NCBI GenBank assembly: GCA_002471195.1
Contig: DKPN01000009.1
Coordinates: 5,277-69,276 of the forward strand
Direction: 5' to 3'
DNA: 64,000 nt
Source: Bacteroides sp. UBA7333
Lineage (GTDB): Bacteria; Bacteroidota; Bacteroidia; Bacteroidales; Bacteroidaceae
In this document: piece after piece, positions 7,986 through 16,798 of the stretch
Position numbering within the stretch: position 1 is the stretch's first letter
Layout: the number at the start of each line of letters is the position of its first letter
Made by a program: the position numbers and the translations under genes
The notes under the pieces: model-generated
Databases searched by the model: none
Seen by the model: the letters and a program-made list of their open reading frames with translations, nothing else
Told to the model about the DNA's origin: nothing

Positions 7986-9290
7986 ATGGCTTCATTTGTT
8001 ATCGAAGGTGGACATAGACTCAGCGGCGAAATCCGTCCGCAAGGTGCTAAAAACGAAGTGTTACAAATAATTTGTGCTACTTTGTTAACGGCAGAAGAGA
8101 TAATCGTTAATAATATCCCTGATATTCTTGATGTAAATAACCTTATACAATTGATGCGTGACATGGGTGTAACGGTGAAAAAATTGGGTATAGAGTCATA
8201 TAGCTTCCAAGCTAGTAATGTCGATATGTCTTATCTAGAAAGCGATGAGTTTTTAAAGAAATGTTCGAGTTTACGAGGTTCGGTAATGCTATTAGGCCCG
8301 ATGTTAGCGCGTTTTGGTAAAGCCATGATATCAAAACCCGGCGGCGATAAAATAGGTCGTCGACGTTTGGACACGCATTTTATAGGAATGGAAACATTGG
8401 GAGCTAAGCTTAATTATGATGATGTTCGAGGAGTTTTTGAGATTTCGGCTGAAGCGTTGACTGGAAAGTATATGCTGTTAGATGAGGCATCGGTTACAGG
8501 CACAGCTAACATTGTGATGGCTGCTGTGATGGCAAAGGGCAAAACGACGATATATAATGCAGCTTGTGAACCTTATTTGCAGCAACTTTGCAAAATGCTT
8601 AATCGTATGGGAGCTCGTATTAGCGGTATCGCATCCAATTTATTGATCATAGAAGGTGTTGACGAATTGCATGGTACTGAACATACAGTACTTCCTGATA
8701 TGATTGAAGTAGGTAGTTTTATTGGAATGGCTGCCACAACTAGAAGCGAAATTACCATTAAAAATGTATCTTACGAAAACTTAGGTATCATTCCTGATAG
8801 TTTTCGCCGGTTGGGTATTAAATTAGAACAGCGTGGTGATGATATATTTGTACCGGCTCAAGAACACTACGAAATAGAATCATTTATCGATGGATCGATT
8901 ATGACGATTGCTGATGCGCCATGGCCCGGATTAACTCCCGATTTGTTAAGTGTTATGTTGGTGGTGGCTACTCAGGCCAAAGGTAGTGTCTTAATTCATC
9001 AAAAAATGTTCGAAAGTCGCTTGTTTTTTGTTGATAAACTCATTGATATGGGTGCACAAATTATATTGTGTGATCCGCATCGCGCTGTGGTTATTGGTCA
9101 TGATCATGGTTTCCAATTGCGTGGTCGCAATATGACATCTCCCGATATTCGTGCCGGTATTGCTCTATTGATTGCTGCAATGAGTGCCGATGGCATTAGC
9201 CGTATTCATAATATAGAACAAATTGATCGCGGATATCAAAATATTGAAGGCCGATTGAACGCAATTGGTGCAAGAATAACACGTATATGA
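7986..9290 (+). CDS. murA: UDP-N-acetylglucosamine 1-carboxyvinyltransferase
   Basis: MurA transfers enolpyruvate from PEP to UDP-GlcNAc, the first committed step of peptidoglycan synthesis. The 434-residue sequence is full length, with the conserved GAKN (residues 20-23), LGPMLARFGKA and a C-terminal DRGYQNIEGRL segment. The active-site loop reads PGGDKIGRRRLDTH, so Asp121 stands where E. coli has Cys115, the residue alkylated by fosfomycin. Asp at this place keeps activity but prevents fosfomycin binding, as known for mycobacterial and chlamydial MurA. It overlaps rimM by four bases (ATGA). Confidence 0.97.
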   Translation: MASFVIEGGHRLSGEIRPQGAKNEVLQIICATLLTAEEIIVNNIPDILDVNNLIQLMRDMGVTVKKLGIESYSFQASNVDMSYLESDEFLKKCSSLRGSVMLLGPMLARFGKAMISKPGGDKIGRRRLDTHFIGMETLGAKLNYDDVRGVFEISAEALTGKYMLLDEASVTGTANIVMAAVMAKGKTTIYNAACEPYLQQLCKMLNRMGARISGIASNLLIIEGVDELHGTEHTVLPDMIEVGSFIGMAATTRSEITIKNVSYENLGIIPDSFRRLGIKLEQRGDDIFVPAQEHYEIESFIDGSIMTIADAPWPGLTPDLLSVMLVVATQAKGSVLIHQKMFESRLFFVDKLIDMGAQIILCDPHRAVVIGHDHGFQLRGRNMTSPDIRAGIALLIAAMSADGISRIHNIEQIDRGYQNIEGRLNAIGARITRI

Positions 9291-9829
9291 TAAAAAAAGA
9301 AGATGTATATAAAATAGGTTTATTTAATAAACCACATGGTATTCATGGTGAAATATCATTCACATTTACCGACGATTCATTCGACGAGTCTGAATGCGAT
9401 TATTTGATATGTAAACTAGATGGTATTTTTGTTCCATTCTTTGTCGATGAATATCGCTTTCGCTCTGATTCGAGTGCTTTGATTAAATTAGACGGAATTG
9501 ACTCAGCTGAAAAAGCACGCATGTTTACTAATGTCGAAGTTTATTTTCCAATAAAATATGCAAGACAAACTTCTTCCGATGAACTTACCTGGAACTTTTT
9601 CGTGGGTTGTCAAGTGGAAGATATTCATCATGGGATGATAGGTACAATCGTAGAGGTAGATGAATCTACCATCAATACTTTGTTTATCATTGAACAAGCT
9701 GATGGAGAGGAACTTTTAATGCCTGCTCAAGAAGAATTTATAATGTCTATTGATCATGATAAACGATTAGTAACGGTTGAATTGCCCGAAGGATTGCTTG
9801 ATATTGAGAGTATTGAATCGGATGATTGA
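9287..9829 (+). CDS. rimM: 16S rRNA processing protein RimM
   Basis: RimM assists maturation of the 30S subunit head by binding ribosomal protein S19. The 180-residue product has the N-terminal RimM beta-barrel (VYKIGLFNKPHGIHGEISF) and a C-terminal PRC-barrel-like part (WNFFVGCQVEDIHHGMIGTI, then LLMPAQEEFI). The length fits the family. The ATGA overlap with murA implies translational coupling; the pairing of a cell wall gene with a ribosome assembly gene is conserved in several Bacteroidales. The next gene is 67 bp away, behind a possible new promoter. Confidence 0.94.
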   Translation: MIKKEDVYKIGLFNKPHGIHGEISFTFTDDSFDESECDYLICKLDGIFVPFFVDEYRFRSDSSALIKLDGIDSAEKARMFTNVEVYFPIKYARQTSSDELTWNFFVGCQVEDIHHGMIGTIVEVDESTINTLFIIEQADGEELLMPAQEEFIMSIDHDKRLVTVELPEGLLDIESIESDD

Positions 9830-9875
9830 TTGTTAAATAGACTGAATAAAGAAACAAGTAGTAGGGCAAAAACCT

Positions 9876-9883
9876 TACATTTG
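9876..9883 (+). promoter_or_regulatory. Candidate -7 box for the M23 peptidase-dxr-rseP unit
   Basis: TACATTTG matches TAnnTTTG and lies 13 bases before the ATG at 9897. The -33 element is not visible, so this is a weak prediction. Confidence 0.35.
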
Positions 9884-9896
9884 TTATAATAACATT

Positions 9897-10766
9897 ATGC
9901 AGATGGCTAAAAAGAAGAAAAAAGGAAAGGCTTTTTGGAAGAACTTCAAGTTCAAATATAAGCTGACCATTATCAATGAGAATACGTTAGAGGAAGTTGC
10001 TGGTCTACGCGTGTCTAAGCTGAATGGGGTTTCTGTTCTTTTGGCAACATTGACTATCCTTTTTATGATTGCAGCAGCTATTATTGCATTCACTCCATTA
10101 CGAAATTATCTACCCGGATATATGAATTCTGATATCCGTCGTCAAATAGTTGATGGCGCATTGCGACTTGACTCACTTCAAGCGTTGGCTGAACGCCAGA
10201 ATTTATATATCATGAATATTCAAGATATATTTAGTGGCAACGTTAAGGCCAATGAAGTGGGAAGTATTGATTCACTGACAACTGCTCGTGAAGATTCACT
10301 ACTGGAGCGCACCATGCGCGAAGAGGAGTTTCGTAAACAATATGAAGAAACTGAAAAATATAACTTGACGGCTATTGTATCACAACCCAAAGCTGAAGGA
10401 TTCATTTTTTATCGCCCTACGCGTGGTATGATATCAAGTCAATTCGATTCTGACAAAAAACATTATGGAACTGATATTGCAGCAACTCCTAACGAAAGCG
10501 TTTTGTCAGTACTTGATGGTACAGTTGTTTTCAGCAATTATACTGCCGAAACCGGTAATGTAATTGGTGTACAACACAATCAAGGTTACATGTCGATATA
10601 CAAACACTTAGGGTCTTTATTAAAGAAAGAGGGCGATAAGGTGAAAGGTGGTGAGGCTATTGGTTTAATTGGAAATACCGGTTCACTAAGTACCGGACCT
10701 CATCTTCATTTCGAATTGTGGGATAAAGGACGTGCTGTCGATCCCGAAAAATATATTGTTTTCTAA
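9897..10766 (+). CDS. M23-family peptidase, membrane-anchored
   Basis: The 289-residue protein has a very basic cytoplasmic N-terminus, one membrane segment at about residues 47-66, a helical linker, and a C-terminal LytM/M23 zinc peptidase domain. The metal ligands are visible as HYGTD (His and Asp near residue 190) and HLHFELW (269-275). All catalytic positions appear intact, so it may cleave peptidoglycan peptide cross-links rather than act only as an activator. The start may be the ATG at 9897 or the one two codons later. The dxr start is five bases after its stop, so the genes are cotranscribed. Confidence 0.9.
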   Translation: MQMAKKKKKGKAFWKNFKFKYKLTIINENTLEEVAGLRVSKLNGVSVLLATLTILFMIAAAIIAFTPLRNYLPGYMNSDIRRQIVDGALRLDSLQALAERQNLYIMNIQDIFSGNVKANEVGSIDSLTTAREDSLLERTMREEEFRKQYEETEKYNLTAIVSQPKAEGFIFYRPTRGMISSQFDSDKKHYGTDIAATPNESVLSVLDGTVVFSNYTAETGNVIGVQHNQGYMSIYKHLGSLLKKEGDKVKGGEAIGLIGNTGSLSTGPHLHFELWDKGRAVDPEKYIVF

Positions 10767-10771
10767 TCATT

Positions 10772-11935
10772 ATGAACCAACCAACAAAAAAGAAACAAAT
10801 TGCGATATTAGGGTCTACAGGTTCTATCGGTACACAAGCGCTACAAGTCATCGAGGAACATCCCGAACTTTATGAAGTATATGCTCTTACAGCAGGCAAT
10901 CAGGTCGATTTATTGATAGCGCAGGCTCGTAAATTCATGCCTGAAACTGTAGTGATAGCAAATGAAAGTAAATATTCAAAAATAAAAGAGGCACTAGCCG
11001 ATTTGCCTATAAAAGTGTATGCAGGTAGTGAGGCCATTTGTCAAGTTGCCCAATCACAGCCAATCGATATTGTATTGACAGCTATGGTAGGATATGCAGG
11101 TTTAAAACCGACGATCAGCGCCATAAAAGCGAGGAAAGTAATAGCTCTCGCGAATAAAGAAACTTTGGTGGTGGCCGGAGAATTGATCAATAAGCTCGCT
11201 CAAGAATATCAAACTCCTATTATTCCTGTTGACTCTGAGCATTCGGCCATTTTCCAATGCTTGGCAGGTGAAGTTGGTAATTCTATAGAAAAGGTGATAT
11301 TAACTGCATCAGGTGGTCCCTTCCGAACCATGAGTTACGAAGAGTTGCAAACTGTTACAACTGAGCAAGCACTAAAACATCCAAATTGGGATATGGGTGC
11401 CAAAATTACTATCGATTCTGCTTCGATGATGAATAAAGGGTTTGAAGTTATTGAAGCTAAGTGGCTTTTCGGACTTAATCCTGAACAAATCGACGTGGTT
11501 GTACATCCTCAATCCATCATTCATTCGATGGTACAATTCGAAGATAGCTCTATTAAAGCGCAAATGGGGATGCCCGATATGCGTCTTCCTATACAGTATG
11601 CCTTTTCCTATCCCGACCGCATAAAATCGAATTTTGAACGTTTAGATTTTACAAAGTTCAATCAATTGACCTTTGAACAACCCGATATCAAACGTTTCAG
11701 AAATCTATCTCTAGCATATGCGGCTATGAAACAGGGTGGTAATATGCCTTGTATATTGAATGCGGCAAATGAAATAGTTGTAGAGGCTTTTCTACAAAAA
11801 CGTATTAGCTTCTTGGCGATGAGTGATATCATTGAAAAAACAATGGAGTTGACAGCATTTATACAATCTCCTTCTTATGATGATTATGTGGCAAGCGATG
11901 CACAAGCACGTAAGATAGCGACTGAATTAATCTAA
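10772..11935 (+). CDS. dxr: 1-deoxy-D-xylulose 5-phosphate reductoisomerase
   Basis: Dxr (IspC) turns DXP into 2-C-methylerythritol 4-phosphate with NADPH, the second step of the non-mevalonate isoprenoid pathway. The NADPH-binding LGSTGSIGTQ is at residues 13-22. ANKETLVVAGE, VDSEHSAIFQ and the flexible loop with GGPF and HPNWDMGAKITIDSASMMNKG are all present. The length of 387 residues is usual. The product pathway feeds the undecaprenyl carrier and the MenA substrate, which links it to its neighbours. Confidence 0.97.
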   Translation: MNQPTKKKQIAILGSTGSIGTQALQVIEEHPELYEVYALTAGNQVDLLIAQARKFMPETVVIANESKYSKIKEALADLPIKVYAGSEAICQVAQSQPIDIVLTAMVGYAGLKPTISAIKARKVIALANKETLVVAGELINKLAQEYQTPIIPVDSEHSAIFQCLAGEVGNSIEKVILTASGGPFRTMSYEELQTVTTEQALKHPNWDMGAKITIDSASMMNKGFEVIEAKWLFGLNPEQIDVVVHPQSIIHSMVQFEDSSIKAQMGMPDMRLPIQYAFSYPDRIKSNFERLDFTKFNQLTFEQPDIKRFRNLSLAYAAMKQGGNMPCILNAANEIVVEAFLQKRISFLAMSDIIEKTMELTAFIQSPSYDDYVASDAQARKIATELI

Positions 11936-11966
11936 AATATAAAACAAAAAACAAAATATTATTCTG

Positions 11967-13319
11967 ATGGAAACATTTCTAATTCGCGGCCTGCAATTGA
12001 TAATGAGCCTTTCTTTATTAGTAGTCATTCATGAGGGAGGTCATTTCTTGTTCGCTCGTCTTTTCAAAATACGTGTCGAAAAATTTTGTCTATTCTTTGA
12101 TCCATGGTTCACTTTATTTAAGTTTAAACCTAAAAAGAGTGACACTGAATATGCCATAGGTTGGTTGCCCTTAGGTGGTTATGTCAAGATTTCGGGCATG
12201 ATAGATGAGTCGATGGATAAAGAGCAGATGCAACAACCGGTTAAGCCTTATGAGTTTCGTGCAAAGCCAGCATGGCAACGCCTTTTAGTAATGGTGGGTG
12301 GTGTTCTTTTCAACTTTATTACTGCCCTATTCATTTATTCAATGATTCTTTATGCTTGGGGCGATGAATATATTCGTGTGGATGAAGCTCCCATAGGCAT
12401 GACATTTAATCAAACCGCTAAAAATGTCGGTTTTAAAGATGGCGATATCTTATTGGCTGCTGATGGAGTGAAACTTGAACGCTATGATGGACAGATAATC
12501 ACTAAAATAGTTGATGCTCGTGTGGTTACTGTGCGACGTGAAGGAAAGGACGCGGTTGTTTACATTCCCGAAGATATGATGCAACGTTTAATGACCGATA
12601 GTGTTAAATTCGCCTCATTCCGATTGCCTTTTGTGATTGACAGTGTAATGGTCAACTCTCCGGCTGCACAAGCTGGGTTAATGAAGGGAGATAATATCGT
12701 TGCTTTAGACGGTATTCCAGTTTCGTATTTTGAATTTGTTGATGCGATGAACAAACGCCAACAAAAAAGATTGGGATTAAATAACGATAGTATTGATTTG
12801 CATCAAGTGGCAATCACATATCTTCGTGGTGATGTGGAGCATACTTCAATAATGAGAGCCGATACAGCATTTAAGATAGGAGTAAACCCATGCACTCCAG
12901 CACAAATCATGCCTTTTGTTACTCAAGAATTCGGTTTCTTCGAATCATTCCCAGCCGGAGCGAAGTTGGGTGTTCAAACGTTGAAAGGCTATGTAAACAA
13001 TATGAAGTATGTATTCTCTAAAGAGGGTGCTAAACAGATTGGTGGCTTTGGAACACTCGGTAGTATATTCCCTGGTACATGGGATTGGCATACGTTTTGG
13101 TATATGACCGCATTCTTATCTATCATTCTTGCATTTATGAACATCTTGCCTATTCCGGCTCTAGATGGTGGACATGTTTTATTCTTGCTTTATGAAATTA
13201 TAGCACGTCGTAAGCCAAGCGATAAATTTATGGAATATGCACAAATGACCGGTATGCTTTTGTTGTTTGGTTTGTTAATTTGGGCAAACTTCAATGATGT
13301 ATTGCGCTTCTTCTTTTAA
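11967..13319 (+). CDS. rseP: Site-2 metalloprotease RseP (M50)
   Basis: The 450-residue membrane protein has the zinc motif HEGGH at residues 22-26 in the first membrane helix, two PDZ-like regions in the middle (GFKDGDILLAADG and AGLMKGDNIVALDG), and the third zinc ligand in LPIPALDGGHVLF near residue 395. This is the layout of intramembrane proteases that cut anti-sigma factors in envelope stress responses. A conserved FGTLGSIFPGTW segment precedes the third helix. It follows dxr by 31 bp, a linkage common in bacteria. A strong terminator lies immediately downstream. Confidence 0.95.
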   Translation: METFLIRGLQLIMSLSLLVVIHEGGHFLFARLFKIRVEKFCLFFDPWFTLFKFKPKKSDTEYAIGWLPLGGYVKISGMIDESMDKEQMQQPVKPYEFRAKPAWQRLLVMVGGVLFNFITALFIYSMILYAWGDEYIRVDEAPIGMTFNQTAKNVGFKDGDILLAADGVKLERYDGQIITKIVDARVVTVRREGKDAVVYIPEDMMQRLMTDSVKFASFRLPFVIDSVMVNSPAAQAGLMKGDNIVALDGIPVSYFEFVDAMNKRQQKRLGLNNDSIDLHQVAITYLRGDVEHTSIMRADTAFKIGVNPCTPAQIMPFVTQEFGFFESFPAGAKLGVQTLKGYVNNMKYVFSKEGAKQIGGFGTLGSIFPGTWDWHTFWYMTAFLSIILAFMNILPIPALDGGHVLFLLYEIIARRKPSDKFMEYAQMTGMLLLFGLLIWANFNDVLRFFF

Positions 13320-13331
13320 ATAAAATATCCT

Positions 13332-13389
13332 TATATACTAAAACTCCCTCTATGTCGTGATCAAGACATAGAGGGAGTTTTAGTATATA
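13332..13389. terminator. Bidirectional terminator between rseP and nrdG
   Basis: This is a perfect 25-bp inverted repeat (arms 13332-13356 and 13365-13389) with an 8-base loop. The core ACTCCCTCTATGTC is GC-richer than its surroundings and is bordered by A and T runs. It lies between convergent genes and can serve both strands. Confidence 0.9.
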
Positions 13390-13394
13390 TGATG

Positions 13395-13853
13395 TTATCG
13401 CAAATGTATAATTCGTTGATTCTCGCTTCCTTTAAATTTTAGATAGGGCGAATATTGTGATTGTATAAAACGCCCATCTACCAGCGTGTCAATAAATTCT
13501 AATATGGGTGCTAGTTGCGAACTATTTTGTATCTCTTCTAAAGTGTAGCCGGTATAACACCAAATGTTAAGTGCTGTAGCTTCTTTTACTTTCTTTATTA
13601 ATTTCAAAAATTCCTCGGGGTGATAAAAAGGATCGCCTCCTGTAAACGTGATGCCATCTAGCAATGGGTTAGCGTTAATCTCATTAATGATACTGACGAT
13701 ACGTTCTTCAGTAAGTGGATCTCCGGCTTTAGGGTTCCAACTCTCTGGGTTATGACATCCCCGGCAATAGTGTGAGCATCCTGCTAAATAAATAGAATAA
13801 CGGATGCCCTCACCATCGACAATTGTTTCGGGATATGTATATAAGATATTCAA
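13395..13853 (-). CDS. nrdG: Anaerobic ribonucleotide reductase activating protein
   Basis: NrdG is a radical SAM enzyme that puts the glycyl radical on NrdD. The iron-sulfur motif CxxxCxxC is visible as CSHYCRGC with Cys26, Cys30 and Cys33. GITFTGGDPF follows at about residue 69 and matches the SAM-binding GGE-like motif. The length of 152 residues is normal. It begins three bases after the nrdD stop, so it is cotranscribed with nrdD and shares its B12 control. Confidence 0.96.
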   Translation of the reverse strand: MNILYTYPETIVDGEGIRYSIYLAGCSHYCRGCHNPESWNPKAGDPLTEERIVSIINEINANPLLDGITFTGGDPFYHPEEFLKLIKKVKEATALNIWCYTGYTLEEIQNSSQLAPILEFIDTLVDGRFIQSQYSPYLKFKGSENQRIIHLR

Positions 13854-13856
13854 TTC

Positions 13857-16253
13857 TTACAAATGTTTTACACGGTCTGTCTCTTCAGCGCGTTTGGCTG
13901 AGTTCCATGAACCTAAATCGCCTGTTAGGTATCCGGTAATACGACGCATGCGTAAAATGTTTTCACTTTGGCAAACAGGACACTTGTCGTAAACTACACC
14001 TTTATAACCACAGTTGTTGCAAGTGTCTACCGGATGATTGATTGAGCCGTATCCAATGCCTTGGTCGTACATTACTTTGACGATTTTGGCTATGGCACGA
14101 ACATTTTTCTGTGCCTCACCATCTAACTCTACATAAGTGATGTGTCCTCCTTTTGTAATGGCATGAAATGGAGCTTCTCGTTTAATTTTTTCAACAATTG
14201 AGATTGGCTCTTTCACGTCAACATGGAACGAATTTACATAATAATCGCGATCGGTAACTCCTTCGATAATACCGTATTTGCGACGGTCTATACGTGTGAA
14301 ACGACCTGAAAGACCTTCGGCTGGAGTGGCCAATACCGAGTAGTTTAAATTATATTTTGCTTTAAATTCGTCAGCTACCTTATTCATTTCAAGTATAGCT
14401 TCGTGCAAAGTATCCCACGATTTATCGCTGTGACCATGGCCTTTGCCATATAATGCTACCATGGCATTATGACCTCCAATAAAGCCGAGTCCTAGTGTTC
14501 CGCTGTTGATAACATCTCCCACTTCATCATTCGGTGCTAAATCAGCCCCTCCTTTCCACACGTCATTGCCCATCATAAATGGAAATTGACGAGCCAAAGC
14601 TGTGCGCTGATATTGATAACGAGTATAAAGTTGCTCGCCAACCAATAAACATTTTTCGCGAAGCGATTCTAAAAACAAATCTTTCGCTTTAGCCTCAATC
14701 GCATTTGTGTTTTGTGCATCATTTATCAGTCCTTCAGCTTTTATGCGTGCTTCTATAGCCAGACGGGGCATGTTGATGGTTGTAAATGATAAATTTCCAC
14801 GTCCTAAAGAGCTTTTTTCTCCGAAAAGATTTTCGTAAACACGAGTGCGGCAACCCATAGTAGCCAACTCGTAACGATAACGTTTAGGGTCATCGGCTTT
14901 CCATAACTCGTTACAGTTAAATGGAGTGTCTAGGAACATGAAATTAGGGAATAATGCCTTTGCTGTGGTGCGACAAGCTTTTAAGAATAGGTCAAAGTTA
15001 GGCGCATCAAAAGTCATATCGCCATTTTCGGCTGCTTCAAAATCGGTCATTGCTTTTTGTAAATCAGCATCCGAGTATGATACGCCTTCTTTGATTTTAA
15101 ATATTTGAATAGGAAATACAGGCACTTCACCGCGCGTTCCTAATCCTTCAATCGTAGTTTTTAATAATTCTTCAATTACCATACGGCCTTCCGGAGAAGT
15201 ATCTGTACCATAATTGATAGAGCTAAACACGACTTGATTTCCACCACGCGAGTGCATTGTGTTGAGGTTATGAATAAAGCCTTCCATCGCTTGATGCGTA
15301 TCTTTACGTGTTTGTCGTTGGGCTTTTTCAATGACCAATTTCAGCTGTGCTTCGTTGATCGTTGTATTTTTTTCGCCGAGAGCTTTTATTAAAGCAGTTA
15401 TCTCTTCGTTTGATGGATCGATCGATGATAATGTATCTTTAATGATAGCTTTTACCTCTTTTTCATCTATACACATTTCGCTTTGTTCCATTTGCATGAA
15501 AAAGCTGATGAACGATGATAAATGTTTGCGAAACGATTTGCTTACCCCTTTGGCCATGAAAAAATCGAATGCGGGTATGGCTTGACCACCATGCTGCTCA
15601 TTTTGATTTGTTTGGAAAATGATGGTTGCCAAAGTAGCGTAACTTTGAATACTTTGTGGTGTACGTATGCTACCATTTTTTGTTCGGAATCCTCTTTCGA
15701 ACAAATCATCCATATCATACTGAATACAGGTGGTTGTTTTGGTAGGGTAGTAGTCCAAATCATGGATATGGATATCGCCTAACTGATGTGCTTCAGCATA
15801 CTGCTTGCTTAATAAATAACGATAGGTATAATCTTTGGTAACCTCCGATGCGAAAGTCATCATCTGACCGGCAGGAGTATGGCTGCTCATGTTGGCATTG
15901 CTCAAATTTACATCATTTTTATCTATGGCTACAATGCCATCCATGATGTGTTTCATTTGAGTTTTTTTATCACGTTCGGTATTGCGCCATTCGCGATAAA
16001 TGATGTACTTTTTCGCTACTTCAGGACGAACCTTCATCAGCTCTTTTTCTACCAAGTCTTGAATTTCTTCTACTGTAATAGTAGGCGAAGTAAATAAGCT
16101 AATCACATTCATTGTGATATCGGCAATGAGTGTTTGCTCTTCTTCGATACCACTTGCTTTGAATGCTTTAGTAATCGCATTTTTGATTTTGCTGATAGAG
16201 AAATCTTCTCTTTTACCATCACGTTTGATGATACAAATTTCCGCGTAGTTCAT
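13857..16253 (-). CDS. nrdD: Anaerobic (class III) ribonucleoside-triphosphate reductase
   Basis: NrdD reduces ribonucleotides with a glycyl radical under anaerobic conditions. The 798-residue protein has an N-terminal ATP-cone (residues 1-95, starting with CIIKRDGKREDF), the catalytic ten-strand barrel, a C-terminal zinc site (CNNCGY and CPVC, near residues 743-761) and the radical-bearing segment RRITGYLTGDLGSWNSAKRA with the Gly near residue 774. Its length and domain order are typical. The 5' leader holds a cobalamin riboswitch, so expression should fall when B12 is present. nrdG follows directly. Confidence 0.97.
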   Translation of the reverse strand: MNYAEICIIKRDGKREDFSISKIKNAITKAFKASGIEEEQTLIADITMNVISLFTSPTITVEEIQDLVEKELMKVRPEVAKKYIIYREWRNTERDKKTQMKHIMDGIVAIDKNDVNLSNANMSSHTPAGQMMTFASEVTKDYTYRYLLSKQYAEAHQLGDIHIHDLDYYPTKTTTCIQYDMDDLFERGFRTKNGSIRTPQSIQSYATLATIIFQTNQNEQHGGQAIPAFDFFMAKGVSKSFRKHLSSFISFFMQMEQSEMCIDEKEVKAIIKDTLSSIDPSNEEITALIKALGEKNTTINEAQLKLVIEKAQRQTRKDTHQAMEGFIHNLNTMHSRGGNQVVFSSINYGTDTSPEGRMVIEELLKTTIEGLGTRGEVPVFPIQIFKIKEGVSYSDADLQKAMTDFEAAENGDMTFDAPNFDLFLKACRTTAKALFPNFMFLDTPFNCNELWKADDPKRYRYELATMGCRTRVYENLFGEKSSLGRGNLSFTTINMPRLAIEARIKAEGLINDAQNTNAIEAKAKDLFLESLREKCLLVGEQLYTRYQYQRTALARQFPFMMGNDVWKGGADLAPNDEVGDVINSGTLGLGFIGGHNAMVALYGKGHGHSDKSWDTLHEAILEMNKVADEFKAKYNLNYSVLATPAEGLSGRFTRIDRRKYGIIEGVTDRDYYVNSFHVDVKEPISIVEKIKREAPFHAITKGGHITYVELDGEAQKNVRAIAKIVKVMYDQGIGYGSINHPVDTCNNCGYKGVVYDKCPVCQSENILRMRRITGYLTGDLGSWNSAKRAEETDRVKHL

Positions 16254-16354
16254 AACTTTAACTCCCGAAAGTTTTAAAAATTAATACTTAAAAAAATGAT
16301 TTTAGACAATGAATTCTAACCCATCAATCATAGATTGATGTGCAAAACTTCATC

Positions 16355-16525
16355 TTTGTTTCCGGTAGGTATTCTGACTTATCCCTCCCCTGAACGCCTT
16401 CCCACATGTGTCATGCAGTGGCATGTTGTCCAGATTCTTAGAGAATTACAGCAGCGGGTACTGTCGCCGATTTGCACGGTGTTCCCTCTTGACTAAACCT
16501 CCTTTTAGTTCCGGATACTTGGTGC
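16355..16525 (-). promoter_or_regulatory. Cobalamin (B12) riboswitch upstream of nrdDG
   Basis: Read on the minus strand, the region holds the conserved blocks of the cobalamin riboswitch in order: GGGAACACCGTGCAAATCGG, then GCGACAGTACCCGCTGCTGTAA, GCCACTGC (the B12 box, + strand 16415-16422), GTGGGAAGGCG, and AGTCAGAATACCTACCGG (16362-16379). The spacing suits the family. A CATCAATC/GATTGATG hairpin (16322-16340) lies between the aptamer and the nrdD ATG, but it has no U-tract directly after it. So it is unclear whether control is by transcription stop or by blocking translation. Confidence 0.95.
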
Positions 16526-16532
16526 AAAGATA
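16525..16532 (-). promoter_or_regulatory. Candidate -7 box for nrdDG
   Basis: On the minus strand the bases are TATCTTTG, which matches TAnnTTTG. It lies directly upstream of the riboswitch, as needed for the aptamer to be at the start of the transcript. Confidence 0.5.
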
Positions 16533-16798
16533 TAGGTAATGTCAATACGATAATAGGCTTTTAACATTAAATTTCGGATAACTTTTCTTTCTGCTTGATA
16601 CATAAAGTTTTCCATTTTGGAACACTTTGAAAAGTCTTGATAGATGCCAAAATATTAAAAAAATAGTTTTTCTTTCTGTTTTGTGTTGAATAACAAACGA
16701 TGTATTTGCTAAAAATACATCGTTTATTTAGTGGTTGTACATTGTTGGATAGATCATTGTAAAAGCTCTCATTTAGAGGTGTAAAGTGTGACAAACTA
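16533..16798. other. Intergenic region without a convincing gene
   Basis: This 266-bp stretch lies between the nrdD promoter and the stop of the first DUF3857 gene. A 75-codon frame on the minus strand (16567-16794) has no recognisable features and odd composition, so I do not call it. The only structure seen is the hairpin at 16695-16725. Confidence 0.6.
16695..16725 (-). terminator. Hairpin terminator after the DUF3857 pair
   Basis: A perfect 13-bp inverted repeat (AAACGATGTATTT and its complement) has a 5-base loop. It lies 74 bases beyond the stop of the minus-strand gene ending at 16799. Confidence 0.7.

Noticed and set aside
16567..16794. 75-codon frame on the minus strand between nrdD and the DUF3857 pair
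   Set aside because: It has no signal, domain or plausible composition, spans a terminator hairpin, and lies in a region where such a frame is expected by chance.
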